A stretch of DNA of 64,000 bases, from the NCBI RefSeq assembly GCF_029892785.1, contig NZ_JARXXA010000011.1, positions 1-64,000 on the forward strand, given 5' to 3'. Each line of letters opens with the position of its first letter. Positions within the stretch are counted from its first letter, which is position 1. Under the pieces are notes generated by a model. The model was not told where the DNA came from, searched no databases, and saw only the letters and a list, made by a program, of their open reading frames with translations. The DNA is from Parabacteroides sp. PH5-46 (GTDB taxonomy: Bacteria; Bacteroidota; Bacteroidia; Bacteroidales; Tannerellaceae). Positions 57,786 to 64,000 of this stretch are shown one piece after another. Both the position numbers and the translations under genes were made by a program.

Positions 57786-57872
57786 CTTCCGTTATGTGTT
57801 ATAGGTGCTTCAAAAGTAGAAAAAAAACCTCAAATAGCAGCTATGCATGTACATATAAAGCTATAAAACAAA

Positions 57873-57906
57873 GAAAGTAAAGGCTTTTTATGAAACCTTT
57901 ACTTTC
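57873..57906 (-). terminator. rpmH terminator
   Basis: GAAAGTAAAGG and CCTTTACTTTC form a perfect 11-bp stem, 25 bp beyond the rpmH stop. Confidence 0.8.
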
Positions 57907-57930
57907 TTCATTAAAACAATAGCTAATCTA

Positions 57931-58083
57931 TTATCCGTTGTATTCGTCGGAAACAGTTAGTTTTGCTCTTCCTTTAGAACGACGTGATGCCAATACTCTG
58001 CGGCCGTTTGCTGTAGCCATTCTGGAACGGAAGCCATGCTTGTTTTTTCTTTTCCTGTTAGAAGGTTGAAATGTTCTCTTCAT
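57931..58083 (-). CDS. rpmH: 50S ribosomal protein L34
   Basis: 50 aa ([20 protein letters not shown], then [30 protein letters not shown]), the normal length and sequence of L34. It is a basic protein of the large ribosomal subunit near the exit tunnel. Unlike in many bacteria, no dnaA or rnpA gene is beside it. It has its own terminator. Confidence 0.97.
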   Translation of the reverse strand: MKRTFQPSNRKRKNKHGFRSRMATANGRRVLASRRSKGRAKLTVSDEYNG

Positions 58084-58190
58084 TTTATTATATTGTTATA
58101 TTATTTATTTTTGTGCTTCGGGCTGCAAAGTTAAATCCTTTTTTTTAATAAACAAACAGATAGAAAGAAATTTAAAACAACAAAAGCAAG

Positions 58191-58664
58191 ATGAAGAAGT
58201 TAATACATTCTGATCCTGAGATCATCGAGTCTGTAATCCGCGCATGTAGTGTTTGTTTTGTAGGCATGGCCGACACTGATGGAACGCCTTATGTTTTACC
58301 CATGAGTTTTGGATACCGGGATGGAGTAGTCTATCTGCATTCCTCCCAAGAGGGGCGAAGCATCTCTATTCTGGAGCGTAACCCACGGGTATGTATCACT
58401 TTTTGCACGGATCCGCAACTTACATTTCAACACCCCGAAGTAGCTTGCAGCTACAGTGTGCGTTCCAGAAGTGTAATAGGCTGGGGTATCGTTACCTATG
58501 AGGAGGATCCCGAAAAGAAGAGAGACGCTTTAAAAGTCTTAATGCGCCAGTACGCCGACCAAAACTTTCATTACAATGATCCAGCCGTCCGCAACGTAAA
58601 AATATGGGTGGTTCCCCTAACTGAAATGACTTGTAAGGAATTTGGCGTGCAATCGGGACGTTGA
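58191..58664 (+). CDS. Pyridoxamine 5'-phosphate oxidase-family protein
   Basis: 157 aa, split-barrel flavin-binding fold: VGMADTDGTPYVLPMSFGYRDGVVYLHSS (about 25-53), then PRVCITFCTD. Homologues include NimA-like nitroreductases and PNPOx relatives. A C-terminal KIWVVPLTEMTCKEFG segment is typical of the family. The flavin or haem cofactor and substrate are not certain. Confidence 0.82.
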   Translation: MKKLIHSDPEIIESVIRACSVCFVGMADTDGTPYVLPMSFGYRDGVVYLHSSQEGRSISILERNPRVCITFCTDPQLTFQHPEVACSYSVRSRSVIGWGIVTYEEDPEKKRDALKVLMRQYADQNFHYNDPAVRNVKIWVVPLTEMTCKEFGVQSGR

Positions 58665-58720
58665 TTTATTTGCCTGCCAGTGAAGATGCCTGAACGCAAA
58701 AGTTTTAACCTGCTTTCAGC

Positions 58721-59308
58721 TTATTTCTTTCTTTCAAGCATCTTTTCTACTTTTTGTAGCCTACATTCTAAATCATAATACAGATCTGAAGAATACAGAC
58801 TTTTCTGATGCGTTTTACGTGTTTTTAATATTTTGTTTATAAATGCTATTTCTTTATTCAGTTGATTATCTTTTCGATAAAGGATAACTATACGCAGAAT
58901 ACTTTTCTCATAATCACCTGACATCAAAACCTCTTTATGTTCTTGCCCAAATTGGATACAAGCTTCATGTGCTTTAATAGCTTCCGGAATCTTTCCTTCT
59001 TCTTTCTCCAGAATCATGGCCTTTTTGAACATAGGAGTGAGTGTTTTAAGAGCTTCCTGGCGTTTTTCTTCTTCTACACGACGTCTTTCGGCTGGGAACT
59101 TCTGATAAGCAATCATATGTTTTATCATTTCTGATTTCAACATATCTTCACTCATCTCATTTGGATTTGATGTATAACCTTTTTCTTTCCTTAATACTTC
59201 TATTTCTTTGGATAGCCTAAGGTTCTTCATTTCTAAATCTTTGCACTTGGCGTTTGCTTCTTTTAAAAGCTTCTTCAGAGTTTTTACTTCTTCTTCCATA
59301 ATTTTCAT
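58721..59308 (-). CDS. Coiled-coil hypothetical protein
   Basis: 195 aa from the ATG at 59308 (or 59299). A long heptad region (about 3-40, EEEVKTLKKLLKEANAKCKDLEMKNLRLSKEIEVLRKEKG) is followed by a helical, probably TPR-like part (AIKAHEACIQFGQEHKEVL, then AFINKILKTRKTHQKSLYSSD). No signal. Unknown function. Confidence 0.65.
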   Translation of the reverse strand: MKIMEEEVKTLKKLLKEANAKCKDLEMKNLRLSKEIEVLRKEKGYTSNPNEMSEDMLKSEMIKHMIAYQKFPAERRRVEEEKRQEALKTLTPMFKKAMILEKEEGKIPEAIKAHEACIQFGQEHKEVLMSGDYEKSILRIVILYRKDNQLNKEIAFINKILKTRKTHQKSLYSSDLYYDLECRLQKVEKMLERKK

Positions 59309-59395
59309 ATTGTTAGGTTGATTAACCCAAAGATACGATATTATTTTCAATAAATAGCGGGAAAATTACAATTTTTGGCTCAGAAAATAAGGCAA

Positions 59396-59426
59396 ACAAA
59401 AAAGCAGTCACTTTGATGTAACTGCT
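59396..59426 (-). terminator. tRNA-Thr terminator
   Basis: AAGCAGTCAC and GTAACTGCTT pair (one mismatch) around a 6-nt loop; the minus strand continues into T6. Confidence 0.75.
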
Positions 59427-59438
59427 TGATAGCAAGAG

Positions 59439-59511
59439 AGCCGAAAGCCGGACTCGAACCGGCGACCTATTCATTACGAATGAATTGCTCTACCAACTGA
59501 GCTATTTCGGC
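59439..59511 (-). tRNA. tRNA-Thr (CGT)
   Basis: Cloverleaf with acceptor GCCGAAA/TTTCGGC, anticodon loop TTCGTAA giving CGT, and a standard T arm. Its first 10 bases coincide with the last codons of the upstream CDS (59502-59966), so it is probably cut from the same transcript. Confidence 0.94.
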
Positions 59512-59966
59512 ATATCTGATAGTAGGTCTTTCAGGAAATCATCCAGTTCGGCGTCCAGGTCTTTTAAGAGGGGATCGTCCAAGCGGAAGGTGTCGTCGTC
59601 AATAAAAAGGAGTTCTTCTATTACGGAGAAATCATCGTCGACAAGGCTGACTGAAAAAGGCTTCAGAAAGCGTGAATGTTCAAACATGTTCTTTGTTGTA
59701 AGGATGGTTAGTACCGCCTTTACAACAGAGGCTGTCTTTTTATTGAATACTTCCGGCTTGTCGTTGTTGTTTACCCAGTCAAAGATAACGACCTTGCCCA
59801 GCATGTTTTCTTCTTCGTCAAAGATTTGCAGCTCACCATTCTCGGCATCCACCTGAACGAATAAATCGCTGATAAGACCAGCCGACTCGTTTTTCGTCAG
59901 TTCTTTGATGACTGAAGTAAACGTGTTTTCAATTACGGACTGAACTTTTGAGTTATTTGCACTCAT
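59502..59966 (-). CDS. Acidic hypothetical protein overlapping tRNA-Thr
   Basis: 154 aa, acidic and soluble, not recognised. A good start: -7 box TACTTTTG at 59995-60002 and ribosome-binding aaggaga just before the ATG. The final codons ATG-CCG-AAA-TAG run into tRNA-Thr, so the stop lies in the tRNA acceptor/D region. The C-terminal part is very acidic (DDDTFRLDDPLLKDLDAELDDFL). Confidence 0.75.
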   Translation of the reverse strand: MSANNSKVQSVIENTFTSVIKELTKNESAGLISDLFVQVDAENGELQIFDEEENMLGKVVIFDWVNNNDKPEVFNKKTASVVKAVLTILTTKNMFEHSRFLKPFSVSLVDDDFSVIEELLFIDDDTFRLDDPLLKDLDAELDDFLKDLLSDMPK

Positions 59967-60028
59967 AATCGTTTATCTCCTTATAAAAGTCTGGCAAAAG
60001 TAATAATAATTTATAAATAAACGGAAGA

Positions 60029-61063
60029 TTATTCTCCAAATTGCAATGTTAGCTTTTTATCCAGACGTATGCGTTCTATCAAAGCAGCTTTGTAGACTCC
60101 CTGGTATTGGGTGTATTTATCTTCACTTCCGGCATTCTTATCGTATAGATCGTAAGCCTGAGTGGCCCATTCCAAGGCCTTTCTCAGATCATTGTTCATT
60201 TCATAGGCCAATGCTAGATTGGATGCGGACTTGGCTTTGCTTTTCCAGCCTGATGCCTTTTCGTTGATCGCCATCCATCTTTCGATAGCTTCATCCCATT
60301 TGCTGCTGGCCATTCGCGTGGCGGCTTCTTTCCACTTGGAGCTTACACCTGTATAGTACCATCGGTTTTCTCGGTTCCAGTGTGGGACGAACATGCGATA
60401 GAGCTTTTCGCCGACATGGATAGCTGCTGTGCGCAACGCTTCGTCGGGTGAGGGTAGGTATAGGTGATCCAAGATTTTCAGCTGATCGGCTTCTTCAGCC
60501 CAGAAAATACTGTCGGACACCAGTACACTAGCCAATGGGTTTTCCCTTGAAGGAAGATAACTCCGGACAATACCATTCATTTTAACATCTATTACGCCCA
60601 GGTAAAAGCCTCCTCCAACGTTTGATATGACTTTTTTCATGTCAAACAATAATCTGTCGAAGGAGATGATGGCGTCGGCTCCGGTTTCTTCGCAAAGGTC
60701 AATCACTTCCTTTTGAGAAAGTTTCTGATCTTCCAGGAAACTGTTGTCTGTGCGGGTGTTTTCGTTAAAGAGGCGCACGTCATAAAAGAAGTCTGTTTCT
60801 GCTATTTGTTTACCCAAAGCTTTACAGGCATCAAACAAGGCACTGTCGGCATACGCCTTACAGGTGTCTTGTAATACGCCCATTAATCTGTATTCATAAC
60901 CGCTTTCGGGTGGTTGTGGTACTGCGTTGTTGACAATCAAAATCGTTCTGGCATCACTTGGATAGGTGATTTCAGACGGATTAAACGTTTCAATGCCAAT
61001 GAAACGCATCTGACTGCAAGCTGTGAACAAACATAGTATGAACAGGCAAACAATACTTCTCAT
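60029..61063 (-). CDS. DUF6340 lipoprotein with TPR-like tail
   Basis: 344 aa with a lipoprotein signal (MRSIVCLFILCLFTACSQ). The N-terminal region (about 20-210) fits DUF6340 (YPSDARTILIVNNAVPQ, GADAIISFDRLLF). The C-terminal quarter (about 240-335) has a TPR-like pattern (EAIERWMAINEKASGWKSKAKSASNLALAYEMNNDLRKALEWATQAYDLY). Outer envelope; function unknown. It follows valS by 10 bp. Confidence 0.82.
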   Translation of the reverse strand: MRSIVCLFILCLFTACSQMRFIGIETFNPSEITYPSDARTILIVNNAVPQPPESGYEYRLMGVLQDTCKAYADSALFDACKALGKQIAETDFFYDVRLFNENTRTDNSFLEDQKLSQKEVIDLCEETGADAIISFDRLLFDMKKVISNVGGGFYLGVIDVKMNGIVRSYLPSRENPLASVLVSDSIFWAEEADQLKILDHLYLPSPDEALRTAAIHVGEKLYRMFVPHWNRENRWYYTGVSSKWKEAATRMASSKWDEAIERWMAINEKASGWKSKAKSASNLALAYEMNNDLRKALEWATQAYDLYDKNAGSEDKYTQYQGVYKAALIERIRLDKKLTLQFGE

Positions 61064-61073
61064 GCTGTTTATT

Positions 61074-63695
61074 TTACTTCTTCAAAGTAGCAATCGCTTC
61101 TTCCAGGCTTTTGATTTTGCTTTCGGCATCCGCTTGTTTCTTTTGTTCCATTTCTATTACCTTGGCGGGTGCTTTACTTACAAAACTTTCGTTGCCCAGC
61201 TTCTTCATTACGGCTGCAAGGAAGCCTTTCTGGTAGTTTAGTTCTTCGCTCAACTTTTTCAGTTCTTCTTCCACATTTATTTTGTTTCCGAGCGGAACAG
61301 CGTATTCTGTTGTGCGAACCAGAAACGAAACAGCTCCCGAAGCCTTTTCTTCTACATTGCTTACGTTTGCTAAGTTACACATTTTTATGATAACCGGATT
61401 AAACAAATCGTTATGTGTACCTAATATTTGCAAATCCAGCGAATCTTTGTTTGGGATGTTCTTTTGCAGGCGGATGGTACGGATACCTCCGATGATTTCT
61501 TTTACCATTTCAAAAGCGTTGAGGTATTCATTGTCTACCGGCTGAGATTGAGGCATTAATGAAACCATGATGCTTTCTCCTTCCTTCCGGTTATCCAGCG
61601 CTTGCCAGAGCTCTTCGGTGATGAAAGGCATAAAGGGATGCAACAATCTCAGCAGAGCATCAAAGAATCCCAAGGTGGTTTGGTAGGTCGCTTTGTCTAT
61701 CGGTTGGCCGAAAGCCGGCTTGATCAGTTCCAGATACCAGGACGAAAATTCATCCCAGAAGAGCTTGTATACCAGCATTAAGGCTTCGTTCAGACGATAC
61801 TTGTTGTACAGGTCGTCCATCTCGGCAACTGTTTTGTCAAGTTGCAAGCGGAACCATTTCACGGCAATAGCCGATGCTTCTGGTTGAGGGATGTTATCTG
61901 CTACTTCCCAGCCTTTTACCAAGCGGAAGGCATTCCATATCTTATTGTTGAAGTTTCTTCCCTGTTCGCATAAGGATTCGTCAAACGGCAGGTCGTTACC
62001 GGCAGGAGAGGTGAGTAGCATACCCATACGTACTCCGTCGGCTCCGTATTTGTTCATCAGCTCGATAGGGTCGGGTGAGTTGCCCAATGACTTAGACATC
62101 TTGCGGCCCAGCTTGTCGCGCACAATACCTGTGAAGTAGACATTGCGGAAGCATTCTTCCTGGCGGTATTCATATCCCGACATGATCATACGGGCTACCC
62201 AGAAGAAGATAATCTCGGGAGCTGTTACCAGGTCGTTGGTTGGGTAGTAGTAGTTAATCTCCTCATTGTCGGGATGGTTGATGCCATCAAATACGGAGAT
62301 AGGCCATAACCAGGATGAGAACCAGGTGTCGAGGCAGTCCTCGTCTTGGCGCAAATCACTGAATTGCAGATTGGGGTTGCCTGTCTTTTCGCGGGCAAGC
62401 TGCAAAGCCTCTTCTTCTGTTTCGCCTACCACGAAGCCACCTTCCGGCAGATAGTAAGCCGGAATCTGATGTCCCCACCATAGTTGGCGACTGATGTTCC
62501 AGTCTTTGATATTCTCCATCCAGTGGCGATACATATTCTTGAATTTGGCCGGATGGAATTTGATGGTATCATTCTCTACTGCATCCAGAGCGGGCTTTGC
62601 CAGATTTTCCATCTTCAGGAACCATTGCATGGATAGCTTCGGTTCAATAGGTACGTCTGTTCGTTCGGAGTATCCTACGCTATTGGTGTAGGCTTCTGTC
62701 TTTTCCATTAACCCCAGCTCTTCCAGATCTTTTTCTATCTGTTTGCGAACAACAAAACGATCCATTCCTTCGTATTGAAGCCCATACTGGTTCAATGTGC
62801 CGTTGTCGTTGAAGATGTCAATCGCTTCCAGATTGTGCTTCTCGCCCAGCATATAGTCGTTTACGTCATGAGCAGGAGTCACTTTCAGGAATCCTGTACC
62901 GAATTCCGTATCTACATATTCGTCTTCGATAACAGGAACTACCCGGTTGGCTATCGGTACAATCAGCTTTTTCCCTTTAAAGGCTGCTGTTTTGGGGTCG
63001 TTGGGGTGGATACAAACGGCTACGTCTCCGAAGATTGTCTCCGGACGGGTCGTAGCTATTACGGCATATCCGTTTTCGCCCTCTACCTTATATTTTACAT
63101 AATATAGCTTGCCATGCTCTTCCTTGTGCATTACTTCCTCGTCGGATATAGCGGTTTTTGCTGCCGGATCCCAGTTTACCATGCGGATTCCGCGATAGAT
63201 AAGTCCCTTTTTATAAAGGTCGCAGAATACTTTTATCACACTTTTTGAACGAGCCTCGTCCATGGTAAAGCAAGTACGGTCCCAGTCGCATGAAGCTCCC
63301 AGCTTTTTTAGTTGCTCAAGGATGATACCTCCATGTTTGTGAGTCCATTCCCAGGCATGCTCCAGGAACTGTTCACGGGTAAGATCCTTCTTGCCAATTC
63401 CTTCTGCAGCCAGCTTGGCTACTACCTTTGCTTCCGTAGCGATGGAGGCATGGTCGGTTCCCGGCACCCAGCAAGCATTCTTTCCCTGCATACGGGCGCG
63501 GCGCACCAAGATATCCTGAATGGTATTGTTAAGCATGTGTCCCATGTGCAGTACGCCGGTGACGTTTGGCGGAGGAATGACGATTGTATACGGTTCACGG
63601 TCGTCAGGAACTGAACTGAAAAAACCATTTGCCAACCAATACTGGTACCATTTTTCCTCTACTTCTGCAGGGTTGTACTTACTTGCAATTTCCAT
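61074..63695 (-). CDS. valS: Valyl-tRNA synthetase
   Basis: 873 aa, class I. It charges tRNA-Val and edits threonyl-tRNA-Val. The HIGH motif appears as HMGHM in [15 protein letters not shown] near 38-52 and KMSKS in [10 protein letters not shown] near 530. The CP1 editing domain (about 195-340), anticodon domain (about 590-730) and a C-terminal coiled coil (about 805-873) are visible. Length is normal. Confidence 0.97.
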   Translation of the reverse strand: MEIASKYNPAEVEEKWYQYWLANGFFSSVPDDREPYTIVIPPPNVTGVLHMGHMLNNTIQDILVRRARMQGKNACWVPGTDHASIATEAKVVAKLAAEGIGKKDLTREQFLEHAWEWTHKHGGIILEQLKKLGASCDWDRTCFTMDEARSKSVIKVFCDLYKKGLIYRGIRMVNWDPAAKTAISDEEVMHKEEHGKLYYVKYKVEGENGYAVIATTRPETIFGDVAVCIHPNDPKTAAFKGKKLIVPIANRVVPVIEDEYVDTEFGTGFLKVTPAHDVNDYMLGEKHNLEAIDIFNDNGTLNQYGLQYEGMDRFVVRKQIEKDLEELGLMEKTEAYTNSVGYSERTDVPIEPKLSMQWFLKMENLAKPALDAVENDTIKFHPAKFKNMYRHWMENIKDWNISRQLWWGHQIPAYYLPEGGFVVGETEEEALQLAREKTGNPNLQFSDLRQDEDCLDTWFSSWLWPISVFDGINHPDNEEINYYYPTNDLVTAPEIIFFWVARMIMSGYEYRQEECFRNVYFTGIVRDKLGRKMSKSLGNSPDPIELMNKYGADGVRMGMLLTSPAGNDLPFDESLCEQGRNFNNKIWNAFRLVKGWEVADNIPQPEASAIAVKWFRLQLDKTVAEMDDLYNKYRLNEALMLVYKLFWDEFSSWYLELIKPAFGQPIDKATYQTTLGFFDALLRLLHPFMPFITEELWQALDNRKEGESIMVSLMPQSQPVDNEYLNAFEMVKEIIGGIRTIRLQKNIPNKDSLDLQILGTHNDLFNPVIIKMCNLANVSNVEEKASGAVSFLVRTTEYAVPLGNKINVEEELKKLSEELNYQKGFLAAVMKKLGNESFVSKAPAKVIEMEQKKQADAESKIKSLEEAIATLKK

Positions 63696-64000
63696 AATTT
63701 CTTAAGCTTATCGTATCACTATATTATTTAATCCCACAAACAAGGCCAAGTTGTCAGCCTCATATTATGGAGTGACAAAAGTAAGAAAAAACTGCGGATT
63801 AGTATTGAAATGGTTGATAATCGTTTATAATTCCCATACACCCAATCTCTAGTCTTGTTTTTTCTTTTCTCTTGAAAATGTCATTTTGATGTTAAAATAC
63901 CTTATATTTGTGTTGTTTTTGAGAAAATCGCTACTTCTAGCTAACACGTAGATTGAGAAAAAACCTTGAAATTGCAGAATTTCAAACAAAAATTAACCAA
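63696..64000. other. Intergenic end of window with a promoter-like region
   Basis: 305 bp with no gene. TATATTTG at 63903-63910 looks like a -7 box for a plus-strand gene beyond the window; no correctly spaced -33 box is seen. A perfect palindrome TTGAAATT-GCAG-AATTTCAA lies at 63966-63985. Confidence 0.45.

Overview
The window looks like a Bacteroidales chromosome, most likely Parabacteroides or a close Tannerellaceae relative. This is inferred from gene content and promoters. Many upstream regions carry the Bacteroidetes -7 box TAnnTTTG, some with a TTTG -33 box 19 bp away. prfB has the RF2 programmed frameshift, and TamB/Omp85, DUF6340 and polysaccharide-hydrolase lipoproteins are typical of the group. 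The species assignment is not proven.

Layout. 1-5.2 kb: a small unknown gene, tRNA-Met(CAT), a PAP2 phosphatase, prfB, a long-chain acyl-CoA synthetase and a barrel-like secreted protein. 5.3-9.2 kb: an array of five 22-bp palindromic units, a DUF4349 lipoprotein and a GH2 beta-galactosidase-like enzyme. 9.2-19.3 kb: AI-2E permease, then DUF1599, DoxX, tpiA, SPOR, folE, LysE and CBM9-like genes, an ECF sigma operon and rpsA. 19.46-28.2 kb: an AT-rich integrated element of about 8.5 kb inserted at the 3' end of tRNA-Leu(TAA). It splits what looks like a Gly-Leu-Gly tRNA operon. It carries a tyrosine integrase, an Xis-like HTH protein, a DUF4373-type protein, an orphan MobC with no relaxase, octamer repeat clusters, small cargo genes and relics. 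28.3-31.2 kb: the pyrE, SRPBCC, argH, Rieske-like operon. 31.2-35.6 kb: a second 22-bp palindrome array, an AraC regulator, a hexapeptide acyltransferase, an RsmI-like methylase and a GH43 lipoprotein. 35.8-37.5 kb: an AT-rich two-gene ATPase plus TOPRIM (DUF3226) cassette resembling split OLD/PARIS-like defence systems. Its stop overlaps the start of an rRNA m5C methyltransferase. 38.9-43.4 kb: GH30 and a GH55-like protein, possibly for beta-glucan. 43.5-51.5 kb: a third 22-bp array, ogt, DUF1232, and the TamB plus Omp85 pair. 51.7-64 kb: rocF and rocD, an acyltransferase-ddl-rluD-PASTA operon, rpmH, a flavin oxidase-like gene, tRNA-Thr(CGT) overlapping an upstream CDS, a DUF6340 lipoprotein and valS.

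Two things deserve most attention. (1) Three intergenic arrays share one geometry: an 8-bp half-site, a 2-bp centre, an inverted 8-bp half-site and a 4-bp spacer, repeating at exactly 22 bp, with different half-site words at each locus. (2) The ATPase/TOPRIM pair at 35.8-37.5 kb. The integrated element also shows matched candidate integrase arm sites at both ends, and it orphans a tRNA-Gly from its promoter.
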